Numbered from the stretch's first letter, positions 51,788-61,752 are shown. The stretch: 64,000 nt of DNA from Pseudomonas sp. S06B 330 (GCF_002845275.2 NZ_CP088149.1:5152001-5216000); one strand, 5' to 3'. The notes: generated by a model from the sequence alone, not told the origin. Numbers and translations are program-made.

Positions 51788-53848
51788 TTAGCCCGCCTTC
51801 ACCGCCCGCGGTGCTTTCCCCGATTTCATCTGCTCTAGCAACGGCGTGCATTGATTCGGCACATCACCGCCCGGCGCGACCAGCGCCAGCAGCCCCGCCG
51901 CCGGTCCGATCAAAACCCCCAATGCAACCATTCCCGCGCCACGCAACGCCAGTGGCACTGCCTGTACACCCGCACTGGGCTTGGCAAAAGGACCGCGCAC
52001 GTACAACGGCGAGCGCAGTGATAACAGGCGCACGCCCTTGGATTCAGGATTGATCTTCAAGTCCAGCTGTTCGCTGGCGAAATTGGCCGTGCCATTGATG
52101 TAGATAATCGCGTTCTCGGTATCAAAAACGAACAAACGCGTGGTCGCCAAGCCATCCTTGATACCGAAGTCGGCTGCGGCGCAGTTGATCTTCACTTCCT
52201 TGTCACCGAACAACTGCCCCACTACATAGTTGCCCACATTGAGCCCGGCGATCTCCATCAGGCCGCGACTGATGGCGCCATCGTTGATGAGCATTTTCAG
52301 ATTGCCGTTAGCGGTGGCCAGCAATGCCGCCACCGAATTACCCCGACCGCTGAGGTCGGCGTCCCCATTGAGTTGACCAAAGCTGGTCTTCATGGGCTCG
52401 AAGGTCGGGAACAGTTGCTTGAGCTTGAACCCTCGCGCACTGAGTTGAGCCCGGCCCTGCAAAGGCACCGCCCGCCCGTCCAGGCGAACCTGGGCATCCA
52501 GGGTCCCCCCGGCCACGCCAAAACGCAGTGGTTCCAGACGCAGTACACCATCGTCGAGGACAAAGTGGCTGGAGAGATCGGTGAACGGTAACGCCTCGCT
52601 GTGGACAATGCGCTTGCCACTGAAGGTTACGTCGGCGTCCATGGTCCGCCAACGCTCGGTGCGGAACTCCTCAACCGGTAGCACCTTACCCGCCGGTTGC
52701 TTGCTGGCCCCACCACGCGCCTTTTGCTCAGCGTTGGAGTCGGCACCGATCAGCGGTGCCAGGTCTTTGAACAGCAACTGATTGGACACCAGCTTGCCAC
52801 TGAGCTTGGGCCGCGGCTGGCTGGAGACAAAGGTCAGGTCACCCTGGATATCGCTGTCGCCGATCTTGCCGTTGAAGCCTTGGTAGCGGAAAAACGCACC
52901 GCCTGGCTCGTGCAGTTTGGCTAGCAGATGACCGTCGGTGGAATACGGCGGTGAATCCGGCAGGGTCACCCCGGTCAATGGATAGAGGTTGCCCAGGCTT
53001 GCGCCTGACAGACGCAGACGCAGGTCCAGAGCACCTAGATTGCGCGGATCGGTCAGGGTGCCGGCCAGAGCGATACGGGTATCGGCTATCTGCATGTCGG
53101 CCTGCAGCGGGAACGGCTGTGAGGCATCTTGCAGCGCCAGCAGGCCTCCAATCTTGCCATTGCCAGAGAGCGGCTGGCCTTTGTAGCGCCCTTTGACCTT
53201 GAGGCCAAAGGCGTAGTCCTGAGCAGCCCCAGCCTTCTGCGCCGTGGCCTTGCCGACAATGTCGCTGAACGGGATCGGCTTGCCTAAGGGGTCGATCACC
53301 ACATCGACGCTGGTTTTCAGCGTGTGGTCGTCAATGTTCACCCGGCCCTGATCGAATCCGATAGCGCCGATGTCTAGCACCCAGTTCGAAGGCTCAGTCT
53401 GATCATCCTTGGGCCCGAAATCAAACGTCCAGTTGGCCCGGCCATCGGCCAGGCGTTTGAGTTTGGCGGTGGGTTGGTTGAGATCGATGCGCGGAATGAC
53501 GACTTGCTGAAACAGCAATGGCAACGGCGCCAGGCGAAACTCGACACGCTTTAGGCTCACCATTTGTGGCTCTTTGAGCCAGTCCGGGTTGCCCAGGGTC
53601 AGGTCTTCGGCGATGAAGTGCGGCCACGGCAACCAAGCTCGCCAACCACCCTGCTCCGGCTCACGCTGCCAGCGCACATCAAGGTTGCCGTTGATGGCGA
53701 AAGGGCGATGCAACGCTTCAGATACCTTGGCATTGAGGGTCGGTTTGACCCGGTTCCAATCGAACGTCGCGATGGCAATTACCAGGAGTGTCAGCACCAG
53801 CAACAGGCTGCTGAGGGTCCAGATGAGGATTCTGGCGGGACGCGTCAT
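51788..53848 (-). CDS. AsmA-family outer-membrane biogenesis protein
   Basis: The 686-residue product has one N-terminal membrane helix (RILIWTLSSLLLVLTLLVIAIATFDWNRVKPTLNAKV) followed by a long periplasmic beta-rich AsmA domain and a C-terminal AsmA_2-type region (LNGDADLSGRGNSVAALLATANGNLKM, then VRLLSLRSPLYVRGPFAKPSAGVQ). Family proteins form bridge-like phospholipid conduits to the outer membrane. ATG 53848 has CAGGAG upstream and is preferred to the start at 53899. Confidence 0.88.
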   Translation of the reverse strand: MTRPARILIWTLSSLLLVLTLLVIAIATFDWNRVKPTLNAKVSEALHRPFAINGNLDVRWQREPEQGGWRAWLPWPHFIAEDLTLGNPDWLKEPQMVSLKRVEFRLAPLPLLFQQVVIPRIDLNQPTAKLKRLADGRANWTFDFGPKDDQTEPSNWVLDIGAIGFDQGRVNIDDHTLKTSVDVVIDPLGKPIPFSDIVGKATAQKAGAAQDYAFGLKVKGRYKGQPLSGNGKIGGLLALQDASQPFPLQADMQIADTRIALAGTLTDPRNLGALDLRLRLSGASLGNLYPLTGVTLPDSPPYSTDGHLLAKLHEPGGAFFRYQGFNGKIGDSDIQGDLTFVSSQPRPKLSGKLVSNQLLFKDLAPLIGADSNAEQKARGGASKQPAGKVLPVEEFRTERWRTMDADVTFSGKRIVHSEALPFTDLSSHFVLDDGVLRLEPLRFGVAGGTLDAQVRLDGRAVPLQGRAQLSARGFKLKQLFPTFEPMKTSFGQLNGDADLSGRGNSVAALLATANGNLKMLINDGAISRGLMEIAGLNVGNYVVGQLFGDKEVKINCAAADFGIKDGLATTRLFVFDTENAIIYINGTANFASEQLDLKINPESKGVRLLSLRSPLYVRGPFAKPSAGVQAVPLALRGAGMVALGVLIGPAAGLLALVAPGGDVPNQCTPLLEQMKSGKAPRAVKAG

Positions 53849-54174
53849 TGCAAAATTCTCCTGACGCCCATACAGCAAAACTGGGCGTATTGATGGCACT
53901 TAATCATCGGACTGATGAAAACCTGAGGGGTTTAATTGATGACGGAATTTCCCTGGATTTTCCCGTTTCCCCATCAATCCGCGCCAGGCCAACCCCCTGC
54001 AGCAGCGCCCGAACACGACGGCAAAACCTCTTGAAAGCATTGTTATAGAGCCTTAGCTGCAAAGCATCAATTCCATCGATTGTCACCATTATCCTTATGA
54101 ACTTCTATCTCTCGCCCCCAAGCGTAGCATTGGCCCCGTACCCACTTTCCAGCCCCATCAAGGAGCACCGAACC
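53849..54174. other. Divergent spacer between asmA and the repeat-protein gene
   Basis: AT-richer than its surroundings. It holds the CAGGAG site of asmA near its left end and AAGGAG for the repeat protein near its right end. No credible reading frame, repeat or clear promoter was identified. Confidence 0.4.
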
Positions 54175-54531
54175 ATGAAACGCCAATTGCTGCTGAGTCT
54201 GTCCCTGTCCATCCTGGCTGCCAATGCCTTCGCCGTTCCAGCCAGTGAGCAAAGCCTGACTGCCGAGTCCCGCTCCAGCTCCACGGTGATCTCGCAACCG
54301 CTGAACACCCTGGCCGAAGGTGGCTCGGATCGTCTGCTGGAACGCAACCGTGTCGCCGAAGGTGGCGCCGACCGCCTGCTGGAACGTAACCGCATCGCCG
54401 AAGGTGGCGCCGACCGCCTGCTGGAGCGTAACCGCGTCGCTGAAGGTGGATCTGACCGTCTGAAAGAGCGCTATCAAGTTGCCGAAGGTGGTTCTGACCG
54501 TCTGATCGAAAAGAACCAACGGGCGAGCTGA
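54175..54531 (+). CDS. Small exported protein with five tandem 14-residue repeats
   Basis: The 118-residue product has a signal peptide (MKRQLLLSLSLSILAANAFA), a Ser-rich segment, then five units of the form (V/I/L)AEGG(S/A)DRL(L/I/K)E(R/K)NR at residues 46-115, and a short RAS tail. The repeats are 42 bases each (54310-54519). Similar proteins are called phage infection protein in pseudomonads, but I know of no firm function. AAGGAG precedes the ATG. A strong terminator follows. Confidence 0.85.
   Translation: MKRQLLLSLSLSILAANAFAVPASEQSLTAESRSSSTVISQPLNTLAEGGSDRLLERNRVAEGGADRLLERNRIAEGGADRLLERNRVAEGGSDRLKERYQVAEGGSDRLIEKNQRAS
54310..54519 (+). repeat. Five in-frame 42-bp coding repeats
   Basis: Each unit begins with a GCCGAAGGTGG-type core and keeps the frame. 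The three central units are nearly identical, the last two more diverged, as expected for expansion by slippage or recombination. Confidence 0.9.
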
Positions 54532-54581
54532 AGCCTATGCCAGACAACAAGAGGTACCAGCGCTGTAGCAGCTCCCCTCCC

Positions 54582-54611
54582 AGCCCGGTCCATTGACCGG
54601 GCTTTGTTTTT
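54582..54611 (+). terminator. Rho-independent terminator of the repeat-protein gene
   Basis: AGCCCGGTC (54582-54590), CATT, GACCGGGCT (54595-54603), then TTGTTTTT. Confidence 0.9.
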
Positions 54612-54665
54612 CCGTGCGCAGGCTATTAGAGTGCAGGGCTGTTTCATTGCCAGCCGATACTCGCC

Positions 54666-55295
54666 ATGCTGCCGCGCGCCGAACAAAAGCTACAGACCCG
54701 CCAAGCCCTGCTGGATGCCGCCCGCCACCTGATGGAAAGTGGTCGAGGCTTCGGCAGCATCAGCCTGCGTGAAGTAAGCAAAAGCGCCGGCATTGTACCG
54801 ACGGGCTTCTACCGCCACTTTTCCGATATGGACCAACTCGGCCTGGCCCTGGTTAATGAAGTCGGCGAAACCTTTCGCCAGACCATTCGCCTGGTGCGCC
54901 AAAACGAATTCGAACTTGGCGGCATTACCAACGCCTCGGTACGCATCTTTCTCGACGTGGTGGCGGCCAATCGTCCGCAGTTCCTGTTCCTTGCACGCGA
55001 ACAATATGGCGGCTCACAGCCGGTACGCCAGGCGATTGCCACCCTGCGCCAGGGCATTAGCTCAGACCTGGCCACTGACCTTGCGCGCATGCCGCGTTGG
55101 CAACACCTGGACAATGCCGCGCTGTCGGTAATTGCTGACCTGGTGGTGAAAACCGTGTTCGCGACCCTGCCAGAGCTGATCGATGAACCGGCTGACGGCA
55201 GTGCTGAGCCACTGAGTGCGCAGGAGAAAATCATCCAGCAACTGCGCTTCATCTTTGTCGGCGCCAAACACTGGCAAGGGCTCAGCACCCTCTAG
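54666..55295 (+). CDS. desT: TetR-family regulator, DesT/FabR-type repressor of unsaturated fatty acid synthesis
   Basis: The 209-residue product has an N-terminal TetR helix-turn-helix (KLQTRQALLDAARHLMESGRGFGSISLREVSKSAGIVPTGFYRHFSDMDQLGLALVNEVG core) that closely follows the FabR/DesT pattern, and a ligand domain with FLFLAREQYGGSQPVRQAI. DesT senses acyl-CoA saturation and controls the desaturase desCB in P. aeruginosa. No desaturase gene is in this window, so the target is elsewhere. FabR or DesT naming is inferred from similarity only. Confidence 0.75.
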   Translation: MLPRAEQKLQTRQALLDAARHLMESGRGFGSISLREVSKSAGIVPTGFYRHFSDMDQLGLALVNEVGETFRQTIRLVRQNEFELGGITNASVRIFLDVVAANRPQFLFLAREQYGGSQPVRQAIATLRQGISSDLATDLARMPRWQHLDNAALSVIADLVVKTVFATLPELIDEPADGSAEPLSAQEKIIQQLRFIFVGAKHWQGLSTL

Positions 55296-55354
55296 GGCTG
55301 AGCCATTTCCTGCTACCATGCGCGCAAACGCCTTGATTGCGACGATTTTTCTCC

Positions 55355-56464
55355 ATGCCCGACCTTCGTACTGCCCAGCCCGAACTGCCCGCCCTGCTCG
55401 AACAGGCCCAGGCGCACTTTACCCAGCGCATCGTGCCGCTCTGGCAAGGTCCTGGCTGGAACGCAACGTTGGCTCTGCCTTACGAAGCGCTCGACCCGCA
55501 GCAGCAGCCTCTGCCCGTGCAACGCTACCGGGCCATGGCCTGTGCTCGGCAGTTGTACCTGTTCAGCAGTCGCATCGAGCAACCCGGCGCCCGTGAACGC
55601 GCTGCCGCACTGTTTCGCTCGTTGCAACGACACTTTCACGATGCCGAGCATGGCGGCTGGTTCTACAGCATCGATGCTCAGGGCAAGCCGCTGGATCGAC
55701 GTAAAGACCTCTACACCCACGCGTTCATCATCTTTGCCTGTGCCCATTACTGGGGGCAGGTTCGCGAGCAGTTGATCGAGTCGACTCTCAATGCGGCGCT
55801 GAGCGTGGTCGCCGAACAGTTCGCACGTGATGATGGCTTGTATGAGGCCAGTCTCGCTGAAGACTGGTCGGATTTGGCCAGTGGCCCCTTGCAGAATCCG
55901 TTGATGCATTTGGCTGAAGCCTTCCTCGCCACCCTCTCAGTGCGTGATGACGCCGCTGTTGAAGACGCCTTGGCAAGCTTGGCGGCAGCCATGCAAACGC
56001 ACTTCATCGACCCTGAACACGGGGTGATGCTGGAAAAGCCGCGGGGTGCTGTGGATAACTGGTTCGAGCCAGGCCACCAGTTTGAATGGTTCTACTTGCT
56101 GGAGTCTTCACCGCTGCTAGGCAGCAGCGACCTGCATGCTTCACTCAGCCGGGCGTTTGCCTACGCCGAGCAATACGGGGTGAAAGACACTGCCGTATTG
56201 GCCATGCTCAGTGCTGATGGCCAGGTCCTCGATGCCACTCAGCGCATCTGGGCTCAGGCCGAGTACGTGCGCGCGCTAGCCTTGCGCCCAGACAATGCCG
56301 ACAAAGTCCTGATCCAGCTACAGGCGCTGCAGCAGCGTTTCCTGCATGCTGGTGGCTGGTATGAGTGCCGTGACGCCAGTGGCGCGGTCAGCCGTAGCGA
56401 TATGCCATCGACCACGCCCTATCATCTGGCGACCTGCCTGCAAGGTTTGCAACGTCAGGTCTGA
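55355..56464 (+). CDS. AGE-family epimerase/isomerase
   Basis: The 369-residue product has the alpha/alpha barrel pattern of N-acylglucosamine 2-epimerases and mannose isomerases: LYLFSSRIEQPGARERAAALFRSL, GGWFYSIDAQGKPLDRRKDLYTHAFIIFACAHYW, then EPGHQFEWFYLL with a catalytic-type histidine. Length is close to the mannose isomerase subgroup. The ATG at 55355 is preferred to TTG-type upstream starts. Substrate unknown; mannose/fructose interconversion is likely. Confidence 0.85.
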   Translation: MPDLRTAQPELPALLEQAQAHFTQRIVPLWQGPGWNATLALPYEALDPQQQPLPVQRYRAMACARQLYLFSSRIEQPGARERAAALFRSLQRHFHDAEHGGWFYSIDAQGKPLDRRKDLYTHAFIIFACAHYWGQVREQLIESTLNAALSVVAEQFARDDGLYEASLAEDWSDLASGPLQNPLMHLAEAFLATLSVRDDAAVEDALASLAAAMQTHFIDPEHGVMLEKPRGAVDNWFEPGHQFEWFYLLESSPLLGSSDLHASLSRAFAYAEQYGVKDTAVLAMLSADGQVLDATQRIWAQAEYVRALALRPDNADKVLIQLQALQQRFLHAGGWYECRDASGAVSRSDMPSTTPYHLATCLQGLQRQV

Positions 56465-56470
56465 CGCCAT

Positions 56471-56527
56471 AGCCAGCAAGGCCGACTCCCTCATGGTGGG
56501 AGCCGCTCTTGCCGGCGATGAGGGCCT
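56471..56527. repeat. Inverted pair of GTGGGAGC-type repeats
   Basis: A minus-oriented copy at 56471-56490 (GGGAGTCGGCCTTGCTGGCT) faces a plus-oriented copy at 56495-56527 (TGGTGGGAGCCGCTCTTGCC...). Located between convergent genes, it can form a bidirectional hairpin. Confidence 0.75.
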
Positions 56528-57294
56528 CAAGCCTTGCCGGAACGATCGATCGAAAAGCCCGCCCACGCCTGACTCACCGGCATCAGCTCAAGGCTGTTGA
56601 TGTTGATGTGTGCCGGCTGGTTCATGATCCAGAAGATGGTTTCAGCGATATCCTGCGGCTGAATTGCCTCGGCGCCCGCGTAAGTCGCGTCATAACGCGC
56701 CTGGTCGCCACCGAAACGCACCAGGGAAAACTCGCTTTCGCACAACCCCGGCTCAATGTTGCTCACGCGCACGCCCGTGCCTTGCAGGTCGCAGCGCAGG
56801 CTCAAGGAAAACTGCCCGACAAAGGCCTTGGTGCCGCCATACACATGGCTGCCCGGGTACGGATAGTTACCCGCCACCGAGCCGACGTTGAGAATGGTCG
56901 CGCCGCGGCCATGGGCGATTAGCCGGGGCAACAGCAGGCGGGTGCTGTACATCAGGCCCTTGATGTTGGTATCGACCATGGTGTCCCAATCATCCAGATC
57001 GCACTTGGGCGCAGGATCCGCCCCCAGGGCCAGCCCGGCGTTGTTGATCAGCCCGCGCAGCTTGGCGAATGAGGGCGGCAGCGTGGCAATCGCCGCTTCC
57101 ATCGCCTTGCGGTCACGTACGTCGAGGACCAGGCCGTGCACTTCGGTAGTCTTCGACAGCTCTTCACACAGCGCATCCAGGCGCTCCTGACGGCGACCGG
57201 TCAGCACCAGCGACCAGCCGGCTTCGGCGAACCGACGGGCACAGGCTTCGCCAAAGCCCGAGGTCGCGCCGGTGATGAAAACGGTAGAGGTCAT
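56527..57294 (-). CDS. NADP-dependent short-chain dehydrogenase, YdfG-like
   Basis: The 255-residue product has the cofactor loop TGATSGFGEACARRFAEAGW, NNAGLAL, and catalytic Ser-Tyr-Lys in NVGSVAGNYPYPGSHVYGGTKAF. The C terminus (HININSLELMPVSQ) matches YdfG-type enzymes, which reduce malonic semialdehyde and 3-hydroxy acids. ATG 57294 has AAGGAG upstream; the frame is open far upstream to 57627 but without a family N terminus. Confidence 0.9.
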   Translation of the reverse strand: MTSTVFITGATSGFGEACARRFAEAGWSLVLTGRRQERLDALCEELSKTTEVHGLVLDVRDRKAMEAAIATLPPSFAKLRGLINNAGLALGADPAPKCDLDDWDTMVDTNIKGLMYSTRLLLPRLIAHGRGATILNVGSVAGNYPYPGSHVYGGTKAFVGQFSLSLRCDLQGTGVRVSNIEPGLCESEFSLVRFGGDQARYDATYAGAEAIQPQDIAETIFWIMNQPAHININSLELMPVSQAWAGFSIDRSGKA

Positions 57295-57963
57295 GCCTAA
57301 CTCCTTGCAAGTCGAGATCACGGCTGAGCAGCATGCCCGCCGACAACGCCGCCAGCAAGCATAGCCGCACTGTACAAAAAACAACCAAACCCGCCAACAC
57401 CTTGATTCATATGGGCTGTAGCAAACGTTGCTCACCTTATCCACAGGCTCTTGCACACACTCTGGGGGCAACTTCGAGCCCTGTAGACCGGGCTTTGGCG
57501 TGGCTTGAAAGTATTTTCCTTGACCACTGGCCTGCTGTTTGACCTCAGCACCTACGGCCTTTCCATTGAGGAATTTCCGATGCTGGCCCAACGCCTGTGA
57601 GTACGGCGCTTTGCGCATTCTTTCCAATGCTTGCCCACAGACTTATCCACAGGCTTGGCGCTATATTTCATGCCGGTTGCGCCAGTTATAAAAAACTTGA
57701 CAAGAGCCGCTGAAAATCTTTATTGAACACTTGATCAAAAAACAACCAGATGGCCGAAAGCCTTGAAAACAAAGGCCTGTAGCAAGGTGCCACCAAGTTA
57801 CCCACAGCCGCTTCCACACCAATGGTGGACAACTCAAAAGCTCGGCAAAACAGCTGTTTGCAGCGACTTTGTGTCGCGTCTGAAAAGAAGTGCTCGTAAG
57901 GTTTTCCACAAAGCTGTGGAAAAAAAACGCCCTGCATTGCAGGGCGCTTTGAAGCGGGTCGAA
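57295..57963. other. Long intergenic region with DnaA-box-like sequences and a duplicated block
   Basis: No gene is seen in 669 bases. Sequences near the DnaA-box consensus TTATCCACA occur at 57437-57445 and 57643-57651 (perfect), 57798-57806 (TTACCCACA), and 57902-57910 and 57915-57923 (TTTTCCACA and its complement). A block starting AAAAAACAACCA, continuing with CTGTAGCAA and a TTATCCACAG-type motif, occurs twice (about 57375-57461 and 57738-57822) in diverged form. It may titrate DnaA or regulate neighbours. It is not oriC, since dnaA, rpmH and gyrB are absent. Confidence 0.5.
57920..57946 (-). terminator. Rho-independent terminator of the liv operon
   Basis: On the minus strand CGCCCTGCA pairs with TGCAGGGCG (57946-57928) and runs into eight T residues (57927-57920), about 18 bases after the livF stop. 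Confidence 0.9.
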
Positions 57964-58680
57964 TCAGTGTCCACCCAGGTAAGCGTTACGCACCTCTTCG
58001 TTGACCAACAGCTCCTGGCCAGTACCGGTCAGACGGATCTGCCCGTTGACCATCACGTAGGCACGGTCCGAGAGCTTCAGCGCATGGTTAGCGTTCTGCT
58101 CCACCAGAAAGATGGTCATGCCAGTCTTGGCCAGTTCCCGCAGAGTAGAGAAGATCTGTTTGACCACAATCGGCGCCAGCCCCAGCGACGGTTCATCGAG
58201 CAGCAACAGCTTGGGTCGGCTCATCAACGCCCGGGCGATGGCAAGCATTTGCTGCTCACCACCGGACATGGTCATGGCCCGTTGGTTACGTCGCTCCTTG
58301 AGCCGTGGAAACAACTCGAACATGCGCTGCATGTCTTCGCTGGCGAACTTGTCACCAATGGGGATGGTGCCCATCATCAGGTTCTCTTCCACCGACATGT
58401 CCGGGAACACCCGCCGTCCTTCCGGCGACTGGGCAATGCCATTGGAAGCGATGTAGTGGGACGATTTGTGAGTGATGTCCGTCCCACGATAGACAATCTG
58501 CCCACTGGCCGCCCGTGGCTGACCAAAGATCGACATCAGCAGGGTCGACTTGCCGGCGCCATTGGAACCAATCAGGCTCACCGTCTCACCTTCATCGATG
58601 TGCATCGATACTTTTTTCAGCGCCTGGATCGGCCCATAGAACACATCCAGGTCCTTGAGTTCGAGAATGGGTGCAGTCAT
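57964..58680 (-). CDS. livF: Branched-chain amino acid ABC transporter ATP-binding protein
   Basis: The 238-residue ATPase has Walker A GSNGAGKST, LSGG-type signature MSGGEQQMLAIARAL, Walker B LLLLDEPSLGLAP and H-loop LVEQNANHAL. It energises uptake together with LivG. Overlaps livG by four bases. Last gene of the operon livJ-livH-livM-livG-livF, also named braCDEFG in P. aeruginosa. Confidence 0.96.
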   Translation of the reverse strand: MTAPILELKDLDVFYGPIQALKKVSMHIDEGETVSLIGSNGAGKSTLLMSIFGQPRAASGQIVYRGTDITHKSSHYIASNGIAQSPEGRRVFPDMSVEENLMMGTIPIGDKFASEDMQRMFELFPRLKERRNQRAMTMSGGEQQMLAIARALMSRPKLLLLDEPSLGLAPIVVKQIFSTLRELAKTGMTIFLVEQNANHALKLSDRAYVMVNGQIRLTGTGQELLVNEEVRNAYLGGH

Positions 58681-59552
58681 ACCAGCTCCTCTTCGTCAGC
58701 ACCCAGGTAGGCGGCGATCACCGTCGGGTTGTTGCGGATGTCCTGTGGCGCGCCTTCAGCAATCACGTTGCCGTGATCGAGAACGACGATATGGTCAGAG
58801 ATGCTCATGACCATGCCCATGTCGTGTTCGATGAGCACCACGGTCAGGTCGTGCTCGTCGCGCAGCACCCGAATCATCTTGCTCAAAGCTTCGGTTTCCT
58901 GCGGGTTGAGGCCTGCTGCCGGTTCGTCCAGGCAGATGATTTGCGGTCGTGTGCACATTGCCCGGGCAATCTCCAGACGGCGCTGCTGCCCGTACGACAG
59001 CTCACCAGCCAAGCGGTTGGCGCAATCGACCAGGTCGACCACTTCCAGCCAATAGAACGCGTGATCGAGCGCATCGCTTTCGGCCTTGCGATAGCCCTTG
59101 GTGTTAAGCACACCAGCCAGCAAGTTGCGGTTGACCCACATGTGCTGGGCCACCAGCAGGTTTTCCACCACCGACATTTCCTTGAACAGGCGAATGTTTT
59201 GGAAGGTGCGCGCCAATCCAGCACGGTTGACCAGGTGGGTACCACCAAACATTTTGTAGTGCAGGCGGCTGATAAAACGCTTGGGTGAGACGAAGTCGCC
59301 CAACTGGAAGCGCTCGCCAAGCAGTTGGATCACGTTGGTGCGGGTACCGCGCATGTTCAGTTCGATCTTCCCGCCACTGGCCTTGTAGAAGCCGGTCAGG
59401 CAGTTGAATACCGTGGTCTTGCCCGCACCGTTGGGGCCGATCAGGGCAAATATCTGGTTGCGCTTGACCTTGAGGCTGACATCGCTGAGCGCCTTGATGC
59501 CACCAAAATGCATCATCAGGTGTTCGACCGAGAGAATCACGTCATCGCTCAT
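58677..59552 (-). CDS. livG: Branched-chain amino acid ABC transporter ATP-binding protein
   Basis: The 291-residue ATPase has Walker A GPNGAGKTT, signature LSYGQQRRLEIARAM, Walker B IICLDEPAAGLNPQE and the H-loop VLIEHDMGMV. The extra helical insertion (about 100-150) is typical of LivG. Overlaps livF and livM by four bases each. Confidence 0.96.
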   Translation of the reverse strand: MSDDVILSVEHLMMHFGGIKALSDVSLKVKRNQIFALIGPNGAGKTTVFNCLTGFYKASGGKIELNMRGTRTNVIQLLGERFQLGDFVSPKRFISRLHYKMFGGTHLVNRAGLARTFQNIRLFKEMSVVENLLVAQHMWVNRNLLAGVLNTKGYRKAESDALDHAFYWLEVVDLVDCANRLAGELSYGQQRRLEIARAMCTRPQIICLDEPAAGLNPQETEALSKMIRVLRDEHDLTVVLIEHDMGMVMSISDHIVVLDHGNVIAEGAPQDIRNNPTVIAAYLGADEEELV

Positions 59553-60832
59553 GGCGCCACTCCTTTACGCGGGACTACACCGGTACGGCTGATACGAATC
59601 AGGCCGCGCGGTCTCCAGATCATCATCAACACCATGAGTACGCCAAACAGCAACACCCGGTACTCGGAGAAGCTACGCAGCAGCTCTGGCGCCACGGTCA
59701 GGACGAATGCCGCAATCACCACGCCGACGGTCGAACCCATGCCGCCGAGTACCACGATGGCGAGGATCAGCGCCGACTCAAAGAAGGTGAACGAGGACGG
59801 GTTCACAAAGCCCTGGTAACTGGCGAAAAACACTCCGGCAAGGCCGGCTGTGGAAGCACCCAGAGTGAAGGCTGAGAGTTTTACCAGCACGTGATTCAGG
59901 CCCATGGAGCGACAGGCGATCTCGTCTTCACGCAGCGCTTCCCAGGCGCGACCGACTGGCATACGGGTCAGCCGGTGCTTGATGTACAGCACCGCCAGCA
60001 CCACCAAGAACAGCACGATGTAGATGAACAGGAACTTAATGTTGGGGTTGTAGGCGATACCGAAGAACTCGTGAAACGGCACACCGCCGTCTTTAGCCCG
60101 ACGCCCGAACTCCAGGCCCATAAAGGTGGGCGAAGGCACCGGCATACCGTTCGGACCGCCGGTGAACGACAGCCAGTTGTTCAGTATCAAGCGAATGATT
60201 TCACCGAAGCCCAAGGTCACGATGGCCAGGTAGTCACCGTGCATCCTCAGCACCGGGAAGCCCAATATGCACCCGGCTAATGCGGCGGCGATTGCAGCCA
60301 GTGGCAGCACGGTCCAGAAGCCCAAGCCCAGGTACTGGTAGCCCAGTGCAAGGCCATAAGCACCGATGGCATAGAAAGCCACGTAACCCAGGTCGAGCAG
60401 GCCAGCCAGCCCCACCACAATGTTCAGGCCAAGCCCCAGCAAAACATAGATCAGGCCGAGGATGACCACGGTAAGCAGGTACTTGTTGGCAAAGAACGGA
60501 AAGACAATGGCGATCACGATCAGCGCCGGAATGATCCAGCGCAGCCGCGACTTGTAGTCCGGCGCCAGCACATGCACACCGGAACTACTGCCTTCGAAAC
60601 CTTGCAGGATCGATTGGCCCTTGGGGGTCTGCAGGAACAGGCTGAGCAGGAAGCGCCCGACCATGACCCCGGCTACCAGCCAGGCGACGCGGGTCGGTTC
60701 CATGTTGAAGCTGTAGCCGTCGAGCACCACGCCGACGATGGGCCCGAAAACAATCAGGGAAATCAGCCCGGCGAGAATCGCATCGATCAGACTGCGCTTT
60801 AGATCGAATGAAACGGTTTTGGCAGCAGACAT
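59549..60832 (-). CDS. livM: Branched-chain amino acid ABC transporter permease
   Basis: The 427-residue permease has an N-terminal extension with two helices (about 1-70), then the LivM core: LGLNIVVGLAGLLDLGYVAFYAIGAYGLAL, TLGFGEIIRLILNNWLSFTGGPNGM, GRAWEALREDEIACRSMGLN, VVLGGMGSTVGVVIAAF. It starts two bases after the livH stop. Longer than typical because of the extension, as in other pseudomonads. Confidence 0.95.
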   Translation of the reverse strand: MSAAKTVSFDLKRSLIDAILAGLISLIVFGPIVGVVLDGYSFNMEPTRVAWLVAGVMVGRFLLSLFLQTPKGQSILQGFEGSSSGVHVLAPDYKSRLRWIIPALIVIAIVFPFFANKYLLTVVILGLIYVLLGLGLNIVVGLAGLLDLGYVAFYAIGAYGLALGYQYLGLGFWTVLPLAAIAAALAGCILGFPVLRMHGDYLAIVTLGFGEIIRLILNNWLSFTGGPNGMPVPSPTFMGLEFGRRAKDGGVPFHEFFGIAYNPNIKFLFIYIVLFLVVLAVLYIKHRLTRMPVGRAWEALREDEIACRSMGLNHVLVKLSAFTLGASTAGLAGVFFASYQGFVNPSSFTFFESALILAIVVLGGMGSTVGVVIAAFVLTVAPELLRSFSEYRVLLFGVLMVLMMIWRPRGLIRISRTGVVPRKGVAP

Positions 60833-60834
60833 AC

Positions 60835-61749
<915 letters not shown>

Positions 61750-61752
61750 AAC

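Noticed and set aside
54310..54519. CRISPR array
   Set aside because: The 42-bp units are contiguous without spacers, stay in frame and encode a protein repeat.
57295..57627. N-terminal extension of the YdfG-like dehydrogenase up to 57627
   Set aside because: The extra 111 codons match nothing, contain a DnaA-box-like motif, and AAGGAG directly precedes ATG 57294.
57295..57963. Chromosomal replication origin oriC
   Set aside because: DnaA-box-like motifs are present, but dnaA, dnaN, rpmH or gidA are not adjacent and no AT-rich unwinding element was seen.
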